Shown here: positions 32,877 to 44,667 of the stretch, one piece after another
Layout: the number at the start of each line of letters is the position of its first letter
How positions within the stretch are numbered: the stretch's first letter is position 1
Assembly: GCA_027924585.1 (NCBI GenBank)
Contig: BSBM01000461.1
Coordinates: 5,268,501 to 5,332,500 of the forward strand
DNA from: Larix kaempferi
Lineage: Eukaryota > Streptophyta > Pinopsida > Pinales > Pinaceae
Length of the DNA: 64,000 nucleotides
Reading direction: 5' to 3'
Made by a program: the position numbers and the translations under genes
Notes under the pieces: model-generated
The model's input: only the letters and a program-made list of their open reading frames with translations
Database searches by the model: none
Told to the model about the DNA's origin: nothing

Positions 32877-34673
32877 CAAATTAGGTTACAAAATTAAAGA
32901 AATGGTATATACATGCGGGGTGCTTACTGCTTTTTTTAAGGATATCCATGAAAATGAAGTCGATGGGTCCACTCTCTTTTTCTTTACCCATACCATGCAC
33001 GTCGATGTCGACTGGAATCTTTGACATTGATCGTAAGGGTGCAAGCAAGCAAGCAACGCCGACAAATATTTTATTGAAAACCCCACCGACCTCAGGGTAC
33101 GCTATTCATGTTGATGCAGGGGGCCTGCTTGACATGAACTCTTACCGTATTGATGCATGGAAACTGCAACTGATCCAATCTCCTAAATAGTTAGGGTCGT
33201 GACAGGGACACAATCTTTCCTTATGTCCGCATGCAATTAGGAACTGAGGTCACCTTATGTTCCCCATCCCATCGGCATGAAAGGGTGGCACTGGGCAGGG
33301 AGTCTCTGGCGTTATCTCATATCATCTCTCACTTCCACATTCTACAAACAATAGTACCCCTCACCTGCTCTGTGCATTATTCATACACCTACTCTGTCTT
33401 CAGTTGGCCAAATATTTGAAGCATCACTTGTGTTTTAGTGTAAGGAATACATATATAAGAAAATATTTAGTATGAATAAAATATCGAAGTAGATAGATAA
33501 TAAATTTAAAATTTTTGAAAATATATTAAAACTAGTATAACCATAAGTATTTATAGACTTAGTTAATTATTTAGTTTAGTTTTGTAAAGATGATTGGTTG
33601 CTAAACAAAGACTAAACATTAAACTAATTTATCCGTGATATATTCGAAATACTTATCAACTTTAAATTTGAGATTCAAATAAATTTTTGCAAGATTCAAC
33701 ACATTTAACACCTGTGAAATCATATATTCAATTGATAAACACAAACACAATTCTGTGGATGTTGTGAATGTTGTTGGTGCTCTAAGTTACGTTTTGGGGT
33801 TCATCATAGTCTACAGATAGGTTCTTCCATTTGTAAACAGAGTCGTTGTCGACAAACTTTCTCCGAATTATATTTTGTGGAATATGTCGCGCATTTGATC
33901 GATTATGATTTTGTTGAGATTGCCTTCGCTGTCAGATTGGATCCCTCTGAGAAGTTTCCATGGGGTTTCTATTTCGGCTTTCAGTCCTTTTGGTATGATT
34001 TCAAGTCAGCAATATCCACTATTTAAGATTATTGTGTTAAAACATTGGAGTTATTTGTTGTCGTTATTTTTTTTTTATGAAATCCTATTACGTAACATTA
34101 TTTCATGTTATCCAGTCATGCACATCTTATCTCGTTCCTACTTGGTGTTGTTCTTCTTCTTCTTTCTCATGCATTTTGTTTCTTTTATGGCTTTCTTTGC
34201 TGGGTTGTCACTTGTCTTGGTGGCATGGTTTTTCTTCTTCTGGTTACTGTCCTTCTTTCTTAGGTTTTTAACTTTACTTTCACATGTTTTTACTAACTTT
34301 CACTTTTTTTACTAAGGTAACATTTTCTTTCTTTTATATGGTTATCTTCTTTCTATTTTCTACTAATTTTGTTAATACTTTATATAATTCTTTGTTTCTG
34401 GGGCTTTCTATCATTTGTTTTTGTTCTCTTTGTATCATCGGTGTCTTTGTATCATCACTGTTACAATTAGGTATATACCAAGTTCGTGTTACAAGTTCAT
34501 TTCTAAGTGTTTCTTCCTTCTTTTATTGTTTATTATTAACATTTTAATAGTTTGCTTCTTCATTTGTCTTTTTTGTTTGTACTTTATGTTCTTTTTCTAT
34601 CTTAGATTTTGGGTTTGGCTTTTGGTGTATCTTCCTCTTTGATATCTTCTCATAGTTTGATTTTTTTTCCTTC

Positions 34674-34750
34674 ACTCAACATTGGGTTTGTTTGCTCTTA
34701 ACACTTTTCTACTCAACATTGGGTTTGTTTGCTCTTAACACTTTTCTTTT
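34674..34750. repeat. 37-bp direct duplication
   Basis: ATTGGGTTTGTTTGCTCTTA recurs at 34681 and 34718 within ACTCAACATT...ACACTTTTCT units. Confidence 0.9.
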
Positions 34751-34981
34751 CTGGTTATATTTATATCAATTCTAAGTTATTCATCTTCTTGTTTTATTTT
34801 TATATTTTTTTTCATTTTTCATTCTACCTAAGTATTTTCTTTAAAGCCCATCATATTCATAAAGTTTATTAATAGTTTTGAACTAGAGCTTTTTCTTTTT
34901 TGAAGTATATGAATTATATTCATCCCCTTTTTTCAAATTTTAATCTTTTTGCTTCTATTGTCCACAATTGATCATCAAGGA

Positions 34982-35195
34982 TTTTTGGAATCTTAGTCGT
35001 GATTTCTCTAGGTAAGGTATTTTCCATCCAAAGTTTCATTTGAGACACTATTTGGCTAAAATATTTGTAGGATCATGATACTCCAACCTTTTGGAATCTT
35101 AGTCGTGATTTCTCTAGATAGGGTATTTTCCATCCAAAGTTTCATTTGAGGCACTATTTGGCTAAAATATTTGTAGGATCATGATACTCCAACCT
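34982..35195. repeat. 107-bp tandem duplication
   Basis: TTTTGGAATCTTAGTCGTGA begins at 34982 and 35089. The two units are nearly identical, differing at about three positions, so the duplication is probably young. Confidence 0.93.
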
Positions 35196-35501
35196 TGGAA
35201 CAATAAAATTAGTCTATTGTTTGTATGCTTTCTCAAGTAATGCTTCTATACTATCTTTCATGTCTATGGGGGTTTTCATGAGCCTTTTTTGTGTTTCTTA
35301 TAAATGAAGTGGTTATTTTCTATCACCACGTGTTTCCATTATTGCCTTAGTGCTATCATGCATGTCTATCCATAACATGATTTTACATTATTATTGCAAT
35401 CACTCATGAATTTCAATTGCATGTATTCATATCATAATACAACCATATTGCATGTTTTAACATCATAACACAAGTGAATTCATGTGCCTTACCCTATCTT
35501 T

Positions 35502-35734
35502 TGTTAAATATGAAGACAAAAGAAAATAGAAGAAAGAACAAAAAATGAGCATATTCATTTCCTGTTTATTATTAAGCATGAGCTTATATAGGATTACATC
35601 ACACCAATACTACTGTCCAATACTATGGGACAGGAAATACTATGGGACAGCTAAGTGTCCTAGTCAAACTAATAATCAACTAACAACTCAACTAATTAAC
35701 CAACTTATGACCATTGAGATTACAATTCTTAACA
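35502..35734 (-). repeat. Copia 3 3' LTR
   Basis: 233 bp, with minus-strand ends TGTTAAGAATTG...ATATTTAACA. Similar to 43777-44008 by eye, with a few substitutions and small indels. Next to it the minus strand has TTAAGGGGGTACAACG (complement of 35735-35750), the likely PPT region. Confidence 0.92.
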
Positions 35735-36654
35735 CGTTGTACCCCCTTAATCTCAAATGGGATAGTAGGCTCAGGACTATCAATGCCTAAGTGCTTTCTC
35801 TGAAACTCAAATGCAGATGTTCCCAAAGGTTTGGTGAACATATCAGTCAATTGCTCCTTAGATCCACAAAACATCAAAGTGATCGCTCCATTATTGACTA
35901 ATTCACGAATAAAGTGATAGCAAGTGTCAATGTGTTTACTCTTTCTATGAAACACATTAGGTTTGGACAATTGTATGGAAGAATTGTTGTCATAATAAAT
36001 AGGTGTTGGTTCTTTTTCTGTGTGTCCCATATCCTTCAAAAGTATTCTTAGCCAAATTGTGTGGCATGTTGCCGTAGTTGTTGCTACATATGCTGGTTTT
36101 GCAGAAGACATTCTAACAATGGGTTGTTTCTGAGAGGCCCATGAAATTAGATTGGTACCAAAATGGAAAGCATAACCAGATGCGCTTTTCCTATCATCAA
36201 TACTGCCTACAAAATCACTGCCAGTGTACATTGTAAGAGTACTATCTGGTGAATGAGAGTACCAAAGTCCATAACCAATTGTTCCTGCAACATATCTCAG
36301 AATTCTTTTTCCAACTTTCTACTGAGATTCTTTGGGAGACTCCATAAATTTAGAGATCAAACTTACAACATACATTAAATCAGGTCTAGTTGCAGTCAAA
36401 TACATTAAAATCGCTACCAATCTTTTGTAAAATGTAGAGTTCATTGATGGTCCTTCATCATTCTTGCTTAACTTGGTTCCTATAGTAATGGGGGTTTCTG
36501 CTGGTTTGCATTTCTCCATTATGAATCTCTCCAAAATGTCTGTAGCATACTTATGCTGACATATGAAGATGCCATTTTCACTTTGGTCAACTTCCAGACC
36601 AAGGAAGTACTTCATGATACCAATATCAGTCATTTCAAGCTCCTTTTTCATCAT
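35735..36654 (-). pseudogene. Copia 3 reverse transcriptase end and RNase H
   Basis: The minus strand 36654-36319 reads LEMTDIGIMKYFLGLEVDQS, CQHKYATDILERF and FYKRLVAILMYLTATRPDLM. After a break, 36231-35692 reads YTGSDFVGSIDDRKSASGYA, SWASQKQPIVRMSSAKPAYV (usually STAEAEYI), YYDNNSSIQLSKPNVFHRKS and LTDMFTKPLG. These are the connection and RNase H parts of a copia polymerase. Several active-site positions are degenerate (for example the Glu expected in STAEAEY is Lys/Pro-like), so it is inactive. Confidence 0.92.
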
Positions 36655-37587
36655 TGTCTTAAATTATTCTAGCATCAGATTTCCAATATAAATCATATCA
36701 TCAACATAAAGGTATACAATCAGAATATTACCTTCTTGATCTATTTTTACATACATAGTGGGTTCATTATTGCTCCTATTGAACCCATTGCTAATGAGGT
36801 AAGAATCAATTCTATTGTAGCATGCTCGTGATGCTTGTTTTAGACCTTACAAGGCCTTTTTCAACTTACATACCTTGTGTTCTTGACCTTTGACAGCATA
36901 ACTGGGTGGTTGGTCTACATAGACTTCTTCTTCAAGTATGCCATTGAGAAATGCATATTTCACATCCATTTGATAAACATGCCACTTGTTTTGAGTTTCT
37001 ATTGCAAGTACTGCTCTGATGGTGTCCATCCTTGCTATTGGAGAAAAGGTTACATCATAGTCTATAACATATTTTTGAGCAAATCCTTTTACAACCAATC
37101 TTTCTTTGTGCTTCAAAATCTCTGTTTTTTCATTCAGGTTGGTCTTATAGACGCATTTTACTCCAATACTATTTTTGTCTGATGGGAGATCAACAAGATC
37201 CCAAGTATGACTATTTTCAATATAATCAATTTCTTCATTCAATGCTTGTATCCACTGTGCATATTTTACTGATTCATCAAATGATGTTGGCTGACAAAAA
37301 AATAGAGCATACTGTAGTTGCTCATCAATAACAGGAGTCTGCTCATAGAAATCCCTTAATATTATGGTTCTCTGGTTCTGTGGTGGACTGTCTGTTGGTG
37401 TTGCTTCTTATTGTTGTTGTTGTACCTCCAGTCTGGGAATTCTGAGTTGTTCTGGTGGTACTGGGATTTCATTCTATTGAATATCTGATGTTTTACGCCA
37501 GCATTTATCTTCAAGGAATTTAACATATCTGCTCACCACAATCTTTTTGGTGATAGGATTATACAGTTTGTAGGCTTTGTGATGTTC
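36655..37587 (-). pseudogene. Copia 3 reverse transcriptase, N-terminal and palm region
   Basis: The minus strand carries GYSEHHKAYKLYNPITKKIV at the integrase/RT link near 37580, then EIDYIENSHTWDLVDLPSDK, RLVVKGFAQKYVIDYDVTFS, MDVKYAFLNGILEEEVYVDQ and KVCKLKKAL. A stop at about 36847 and further breaks follow, with LYVDDMIYIGN-like sequence (FYVDDM region) at about 36715-36675. Copia reverse transcriptase, disrupted. Confidence 0.9.
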
Positions 37588-37596
37588 ACTGTAACC

Positions 37597-38619
37597 ACAG
37601 GGGATTCACTCAATAAACCACTATCATAGCACATTCGTTCGTGGCATATGAAATAATACCCCTAATTTCACTAAATATTGGAAAATACCTTCCAAAGTCA
37701 TTTTTTTTAACCCCCTCCCAATATGCCTTCCCAATTTTAAAAAACCCTATTTTCACTAGATATTGTATGTATGAATTTTGTCATTAACATTTTTTTTACC
37801 CCTTTATATTTCTACCTAATATATTGATATGATACCCCTCTTATGACCCCACATGCATTCTACAATGCACCTTGCCTCTTTTGATGTATATTTTGGATGC
37901 ACATTACTTCACCCACAATGCAATTACTCAACCACATATCATTATGATTTGCAACATCGAATGGTCTAATGAAGAGATAGGAGATCACTTTTTGTATGTC
38001 ACTAGAGCCAATGCACATAATACAACATTTAGATTGCATGTTGCAGTTCCCCAATCGCTGACTAAACCTGTTGTGGGCTAGGTATCCAAGCCCCCAAGGC
38101 GTATAACAAGCTCTAGGAGGATAACTAAACCTCCCAAGGCCTGTAATAGGAATGAGTGGTAGGGTATTCAAGCCCCCAAGGCCTATCGAGGGCCTATAAC
38201 AGGCCCTGGAGGCTTAGAACCTCCCAAGGCTATTGGTAACAACTGGTCGAGTGCTATTGCTAACAATTGGTTGTCAATGACCACTGTCTCTCGACTATGA
38301 TCGACTGGAAACCCACTTCACCACAAAACCCCTAGCCTCAAGCAGGCCTCAAGATGCGATTTCCCTGCGTACTGGTAAGCCCGAGCCTTGCCTCAACCCG
38401 ATTTCTCATCTGGTCGTGATCCCGCCATCTCCATTTGGCGGATATTTGTCAGCCCTCCCATATAAAAAATACCCCAAAGTATTTTTGTATTTTTATATTA
38501 AATAAAAAAACCTTTGCCCCTTAATATATAAGAAATATGATTTTTAGGTTTTCATGAATATTTAATACCACAATATGAATGAACGTGATACTATATTGCC
38601 TTCTAGTGAATCCCGCGTG
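37597..38619. mobile_element. Non-autonomous Mutator-like transposon (1023 bp) inside copia 3
   Basis: The ends are inverted: GGGATTCACT at 37601-37610 and its complement AGTGAATCCC at 38604-38613. The similarity continues imperfectly for about 40 bp (CACTATCATAGCACATTCGT against TAGTATCACGTTCATTCA). The flanks ACTGTAACC (37588-37596) and ACTATAAAC (38620-38628) agree at 7 of 9 positions, as expected for an old 9-bp target duplication, which is typical of MULEs. Removing it joins the copia frame as KCIFTVYS to EHHKAYKLY. No transposase is present. The interior has a GC-richer stretch (about 38060-38460) with repeated CCCAAGGC motifs that could be captured host DNA. Confidence 0.85.
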
Positions 38620-38628
38620 ACTATAAAC

Positions 38629-38734
38629 AGTGAAGATACATTTTTCACTCTTCTTGTCTAGTTTTTTTCTTAATTCATTAGGTATGTGTGCAAATGCCAC
38701 ACATCCAAATACTCTGAGATGTGAAACACTAATC
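38629..38734 (-). pseudogene. Copia 3 integrase C-terminal piece
   Basis: The minus strand reads TKISVSHLRVFGCVAFAHIP and NELRKKLDKKSEKCIFTVYS, the C-terminal region of copia integrase. It is bounded on one side by the MULE and on the other by the probable solo LTR. Confidence 0.92.
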
Positions 38735-38739
38735 TTGGT

Positions 38740-41382
38740 TGTAACACCCTGTTTTGAAATTACTACCTGAACTACTATTATATGTTGTATTTGTTTGATT
38801 GTGAGATTTCGTCGGTTTGACGACACTGTGGACATATGGTTCTATTATTTTTCCGATATATATGTGTGTGTGATGTTAGTATTGTGATTGGTAGTCAGGT
38901 TTAGATATGTATCATGTGTTAATTATGTCTCATATATGCAAATTACTTAATGATGGGTACGTGGATACCGTTACAGTTATATGTTGAATAAATGAATGTT
39001 ATGCCGGGTGCATGGCGAATAAATGAATTTATTGTTGTTATGTTATGATGAAACGTATGTGTACATATTGAGGATTTATGCACGGTATTCTAGACTGTAT
39101 GTCAGAGACTAACTTACAGGTTAAAAGGCTAAGTACTAGCTGGATCCTATGAGGTGGGAGAGCCTCGGGGACATGGACTTCAAAAGATAAATGGTATGCG
39201 AGTGATGCATTATTTACTTACGCATGATTATTATGATGTATATTATGACATGGGTGGGGTAGGGTTTTAGGAAACTCAACCACCCAGATTGGTTATACGA
39301 TGAGAAACCGAGTACAGGTGAAACGCAGTTATTATGTCGAGTAGACATAGTCCCTTGTTCCGTTAGGGGGGGTGGAGGCTTTACCCACCGTTTATCCTCG
39401 AAACCCAGAGTCATGGGAGGGTTGTGCTACGGTGCGCTCCCCAAGGTGTGTGATGATGACTGGTGGTTTCCTGCTGGGAAAGCTTGGTCGATGTAGTCGA
39501 CACTTCCACTTACGGGTTCTAGCTAGAGCCGGTCATGGCTTGACACTTAAGGGTAGTCCAACAAAGGAAAGGATAGGATGTGGAAGTTAGTTGTGATTTA
39601 GGTAGATGATGTAGGTAGATAGGTGTAGCTTGAAGTCGGGATGAAAAAAAGATATAACTGTGTGTGTGGGAAAAACCCTTGATTTATTATGTGTCATAAC
39701 TTAGTAATGAATGAATTGTTGTAACTTAATGAGATTTCAGTTAGGTAATGGATTGTACCTTGCAAACTATGTTTAAAACTTGTGTTAGTGAACAACAAAT
39801 TTCGTGAGTATGATTGATGTGTGTGATTTATTACTGTTAGTGTACTTACGCGAGGTATGTAAGCAGTATCTACGCTTACATAACTCGCCTACATATTTAT
39901 AATTGCGTGAAACAATATTGAATAATAATGTTAATTTTTGTTGATTAATAATTAATTATTGTCGATAAATAAACGAGCTATGGTTAACCTAGGTGGTAAC
40001 TAATGCAAAGTAGTAATGCTTGATTGATTGTTATTAAATTTATCCAGTCAAGACTAAGGTTTGAAATGTTAAATGTAATTATCATTCCAATTAGGTCAAT
40101 ATTAAATTGTTCAGATAATATTGATTATATGTTAATAATGTTAATTGATGACAATAAAACTATGATTATCATTAGCAAAGGTTTTTAATTAGTTTAATTA
40201 TAAACTAGGGTACAATTAATATGGAACTAGGTGAAGGAGTTGATTAAGTCTTAGTTAATTTAATTAATTAATATAAATGTACATTCATAATATTAACTTG
40301 AAAGGGTAACATTAATTACGTGCCAAATGATATTAATTAATTAATTAAAATATAGGAATAAGGTTAATTAATACATTACTTAATTTATTAAAATTATGTC
40401 GTAGTTGCGTAGAACTAGGGTGTAAATTATAAATAATACCTTATGCCATTAATAGACAAGTGTTGACTTATGTTTGAGTTAATTAAATTAAAAAATGATT
40501 ATTAGTTATAATTGTGAAACTTGAGTTACAAGCCCAACAATGTAAATTAGAAGTTATTACGGTGGAAAAGTGTAAAAATAAAACACATGTGAACCAACCC
40601 ATGCATTTAATACACAATATGTATATTATTTTAATCATTAATGGGAGTCATGGGGGATGGGATCGAGGAAAGACTTGGAGGCTAAAAACATTTATTAGAG
40701 GATTGGGGTAGTAATGGCAGGGAAAAAGAGTCGAAAAGACGTGGGAATAAGGTCAAGAAGAGAGGGGAGATTGGGGGATCTTTACCTTGGGATATTTTGG
40801 GGAAATTTTCATAGCAGAGATAGAATTTTACAGAGCATAGCAGAAAGGGGTTCTTGTTGGAGAATTCACATAGGGATCTAGCTGGTTGACTTGTACTCGG
40901 TTTGGGCTCGGGGGTCCAAAGGGGTACCTTTGGAGTTGGGTGGTTGACGAGACCTCACCGGTTGGCAGGGTGGAAAATCAGTTTGGGTTGGTTGAGTTTC
41001 ATAAGGTTTGGGAAACTTTGGTTGCAGGGCTACAATAGGGCAAAGGAACAATACAGGGATCTACTAGCTATCTACAGGTATTTCTCATTCAGGTATAAAT
41101 CGCTTCTAACTCTGTAAATATTACTTATGCAAGTTATAACTTAAATTCAATTGTTCATTGGAAAATACCTTCTTATATATGCTTCCGCACATGCATAATT
41201 AGTATATGTTGGAAATAGTAAAGAGTAAACATATTTAATACAGTCGTGTAAATACTATTTTTACAAACAGTAGAACCAAACCGAACTAGAAAAAAAAAAC
41301 ATGAACGAGAATGTAAACAGTAAAATTTAGATTTCTATTGAGAGACTATAACAAACTAAGTACCTAGGTTATGGTCCCTACA
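38740..41382 (+). mobile_element. Probable solo LTR (2643 bp) inside the copia 3 integrase
   Basis: The insertion begins TGTAACACCCTG and ends CCCTACA, so it has TG...CA ends. The flanks TTGGT (38735-38739) and TTAGT (41383-41387) match at four of five positions, fitting an old 5-bp LTR-element duplication. Removing it restores the integrase codons as EEARSG-TKISVSHLRVFG in frame. It encodes no retroelement proteins, and TGTAACACC is a common start for long gypsy LTRs. I therefore prefer a solo LTR over a short non-autonomous element. Orientation is inferred from that start only. Confidence 0.8.
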
Positions 41383-41387
41383 TTAGT

Positions 41388-42020
41388 GCCACTCCTTGCT
41401 TCTTCAGGTACCTTATCTTTAACACTTATTGTGGGAGATATGTTCAATAAGTAAATTGAACATGCAACAACTTCATCCCAATATCGTCTGATAGGTTCTT
41501 GTATGGAAACATACTTTGAGCCATGTACATGATGGTCCAATTCTTCTATTCTACAACTCCATTCTGCTGCGGAGTGTATCTGGTAGTGAACTGGTGTTGG
41601 ATGCCATGTTGTTTACAAAACTCTGCAAAATAATGTGAGACATATTCACCTCCACCATCTCACCTGAGTATTCTGATGGGTTTACCTGACTGCTTTTCAT
41701 TCAATGCCTTGAACTCTTTGAAATTGGAGATGGCATCTAATTTATGTCTGAGAAAATAGATCCAAAATTTCCTGCTATAATCATCAATAAATGTTAGGAA
41801 ATAAAGATTACCTATTATGGAATGATTTTTCATCGGTCCACATAGTTCTGTATGAACTAACTCAAGGTGTTCTTTGTCTCGAGTTGTAGAAGTGGGGAAA
41901 TTATCTCTTTGATGTTTCCCTAAGATGCAGTATTCACAAGAACTAGACTGTTCATTCATAATTGGTAACCCCTTGAACATGGACTATTTTTGCATAAGAC
42001 TGAGACTTTCAAAGGGTAGA
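41388..42020 (-). pseudogene. Copia 3 integrase zinc region and core
   Basis: Minus strand: FKGLPIMNEQSSSCEYCILG (zinc region), LELVHTELCGPMKNHSIIGN (first acidic block, where Glu stands in place of the usual Asp in VHTDLCGP), YFLTFIDDYSRKFWIYFLRH, FKEFKALNEKQSGKPIRILR, then in broken frames YVSHYFAEFCKQHGIQHQFT, QNGVVE (catalytic Glu kept, followed by a stop) and PEEARSG. The catalytic first Asp may be lost. Stops and frameshifts make it a pseudogene. Confidence 0.9.
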
Positions 42021-42277
42021 TGACCATACCTATAGTGCCACAACTAGGTTTCACCTAGACTGGAAACAATATGTGCATATGACTGTGACAGGATAGCACT
42101 TATGAGACTGAGTGGAAATATTCTATTCTTGGCCATTTCTACTTTGGCTAAAAGTATTCTATTGGGGCTTTATCATAGACAACACAATGTGAGTTAATAA
42201 ACCTAGCTCCATACTCATTCTAAATCAATTAACGCACACTGATCAGATTGAATTTCAAATTAGGAACATAGAATACA

Positions 42278-42702
42278 TCATGTATGGATTTCTTTCATTA
42301 TGTTTGGTAAGAACAAGAACAATGTCTTTTTCTTGAGCGGGAACAAGAGAGTGATCACCAAGCTTGATTTTTGTATTGAAAGATGAATATAGATCAGAAA
42401 ATAATCAGATTTGTTACCTGTCATATGATTGTTGCAGCCACTGTCTAGCAACCATACATCTGAATGATATTCTTCTTCAATTTCTTGGCATGAGAGAAAC
42501 ATGACTTCTGATGAACTTTCTTCAACATTGGAGACATGGGATCTACCATTGTTCTGATTTGCTTGCTTCTTTCTCCAATATCGTCCATAGTGGCATACTT
42601 CTTGTAGTAGTTGCTAAATATTGGACCTATTATTCCATCTCTTTCCTCTCCCTCTCTGGTTCTAAGAGTTGTGAAAGTGCTCACCGTGATCTGAGTGTTC
42701 AT
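42278..42702 (-). pseudogene. Copia 3 protease and end of gag
   Basis: The minus strand reads EEYHSDVWLLDSGCNNHMTG NKSDYF, the copia aspartic protease with its Asp-Ser-Gly triad intact. Upstream, 42702-42445 in another frame holds a gag tail (IGPIFSNYYKKYATMDDIGE). The usual zinc knuckle has decayed: NYYKKYATMDDIGERSKQ suggests a CYYCKKYGH-type motif whose Cys codons have changed. Confidence 0.85.
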
Positions 42703-42835
42703 GAGAAGTTTTATCCTCCATAGAAGGATAACTTCTCCCTCTTCTTACTCATCCTATACTTCCTCTGCCTCGACCTCTAATGAATGAAGCCTGAGTGTTG
42801 AATGTGTTTCACATAGACTCTTCTTCTTGATTGAT

Positions 42836-43437
42836 TCAAGCTTCATGAGACAGAAGGGACCCTGTTAACTCTTCTAGGTTAAACTTGGACAGATCTTTAG
42901 ATTCTTCTATTGTTGTAACAACCATATAAAACTTCTTAGTGGGGCATCGAAGGATATTTTGAACAACAACCTTTTGTTTCAAGGCCTCGTCATAGGTTTG
43001 GAATTGAGTCACAATACCTGAAACCCTAGTCATGAACTGATCTACATTTTCGGTTTCCTTCATCTTAATAATTTCAAATTGAAGTCAAAGGGTTTGAATT
43101 CTTACCGTTTTGACTATGTCGGTACCTTTGTATGTGGTTTCTAGGAGATTCCATGCTTGATATGTGATGGTAGCTCCTAATATCTATGGGAAGATGGACT
43201 CCTCAATGCAGCTATGGATAAACCATTTTGCCGTGAGATTTCGATCTCGGCTTTCTTCAAGGGATTTCTTGGTAGAATTTGACATAGTATCCATAGTAGC
43301 TGCATTTGGTTCTGTGAACTCGTTTTCAACCATATCCGAACATTTGTTGAGTTGGAAAAATGTTTGATTGAAAAAAAATCATAGTTGGTACCGATTAACA
43401 TTGGTTCGAAGATCTGCTTCATGCTGATACTTTCCAT
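42836..43437 (-). pseudogene. Copia 3 gag
   Basis: Two minus-strand pieces. 43437-43177 has MESISMKQIFEPMLIGTNYD and, in the true frame, the start of a copia gag. 43063-42836 has MKETENVDQFMTRVSGIVTQ, FQTYDEALKQKVVVQNILRC, YMVVTTIEESKDLSKFNLEE and LTGSLLSHEA, clear UBN2-type gag motifs. Frameshifts separate the pieces. Confidence 0.9.
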
Positions 43438-43764
43438 ATTGTATGATTGTCTTTAAAACAATGTGTTTCTACTTGTATAGCTAACACAGTGCGTCGGTGG
43501 GTGCGTTGGACAAAATTTGTGCAAGTGAATATTGTTCGACATGCTTTTCCTTAACAATGAGTGCATCAGCGACACGCTTCATCTGTACAGAGAGTGCATC
43601 AATGACATGTTTCTTCTATGCAATAGGTTTGTCATGCTGCATTTTTCAAAAGGGACTGGTGCTATGAATTTGTTCCTCCATGCTAGCGTGTTCATGTCTC
43701 GTGTGTGTGTGCTTTCCACTATGTGAAAATGCTCTCCCCAAATCAGGTATGGATCAAGCCATAC

Positions 43765-43776
43765 GCTCTGATACCA
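43765..43776 (-). other. Primer binding site of copia 3
   Basis: The minus strand reads TGGTATCAGAGC, a perfect initiator Met tRNA primer site, directly beside the 5' LTR. Confidence 0.95.
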
Positions 43777-44008
43777 TGTTAAAATATGAAGTTAGAATCA
43801 AATAGAAGAAATAACACAAAATGAGCATATTCATTTCCTTATGATTATTAACCATGAGCTTATATAGGATTACATCACAACAATACTACTGTCCAATACT
43901 ACGGGACGGGAAATACTATGGGACAACTAAGTGCCCTGGTCAAACTAATAACCAACTAGCAACTCAAATCTTAACCACTTATGACGATTGAGATTACAAT
44001 TCTTAACA
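43777..44008 (-). repeat. Copia 3 5' LTR
   Basis: 232 bp, matching 35502-35734 closely. Minus-strand ends are TGTTAAGAATTG and TATTTTAACA. A TATA-like CTATATAAGC (complement of 43858-43867) lies inside. Confidence 0.93.
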
Positions 44009-44667
44009 TATTTTTCTTATAGGTAGATTAGTAATTACATATGATACCCTACCATTAGAATATCACCTTAGGTTTGATGACTTCATCTGAGCTAACTCTT
44101 GATGATGATCCACCACTTATTAATCAAATCCTATCAACAAACCACATTATATCGACAATTAGGACCTTTCTTTGTCCTTCCCCTCCAATGACTATTCCAT
44201 ACATCTTTTGGATTATGGTTTTGTTTGTGGTTGTGATCATTTTTTATGCATCGAAGTTCCTTTCATGAGGAAAATGTCTCTTCCAAGCTAACATCTAATT
44301 ATGGTCATGGATCTATGTAACTAGGAGAATTGTGTCCATCCTTTCCATCACTTTCCCTTAGGAAATTTCCCTCCTACCTTCTTTGAGGCTTACTTCTAGT
44401 GGTAATTTCATCAGCATATTAACCACCCATAACTACATTTTCTTAGGGTGACCCATATTTCGGTGTTATTAAGTATTTGACATCATAATTCTTAGTAACT
44501 CTTAGTTCCTTCCAATAAACATAACATGATCATCAAAATCATAACTAATAATTCATGTTCATATCACAAGAATTCATAACTCATACAAAATACTCGTAAT
44601 AAAATGTTCTTAACACAATGAAAATTCAGGCTTGGGACGGGGAATAATACTTCCCATCTGACCCTAT
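44009..44667. other. Unassigned interval
   Basis: AT-rich, with no ORF longer than about 65 codons and no motif recognised. It lies between copia 3 and the CACTA terminus. Confidence 0.5.

Larger units (their letters stand above)
31172..35501. other. AT-rich interval without a recognised gene
   Basis: Holds a purine/A-rich run (31172-31262), several small direct duplications listed separately, a (TA)n run (32217-32234) and a long T-rich stretch (about 34060-34680). Its 136-codon frame at 33905-34315 is Phe/Leu-rich because of the T-rich DNA. A frame at 33903-34025 (DYDFVEIAFAVRLDPSEKF onward) and one at 32432-32758 (minus) look less biased but match nothing I know. No element ends are obvious. 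Confidence 0.5.
35502..44008 (-). mobile_element. Copia 3: Ty1/copia element with two later insertions
   Basis: LTRs of 233 and 232 bp (35502-35734, 43777-44008) enclose minus-strand gag, protease, integrase, reverse transcriptase and RNase H. A perfect TGGTATCAGAGC primer site adjoins the 5' LTR. Flanks TCTTT (35497-35501) and TATTT (44009-44013) may be a target duplication with one mismatch. Removing a MULE (37597-38619) and a probable solo LTR (38740-41382), each with one copy of its target duplication, restores a continuous integrase to reverse-transcriptase order. The coding region has many stops. Confidence 0.93.

Noticed and set aside
33905-34642. Hydrophobic Phe/Leu-rich ORFs that look like membrane proteins
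   Set aside because: They come from T-rich DNA, and no conserved transporter or receptor motif is present.
35497-44013. Exact target duplication for copia 3
   Set aside because: The flanks TCTTT and TATTT differ at one base. A degenerate duplication is likely, but it is not proven.
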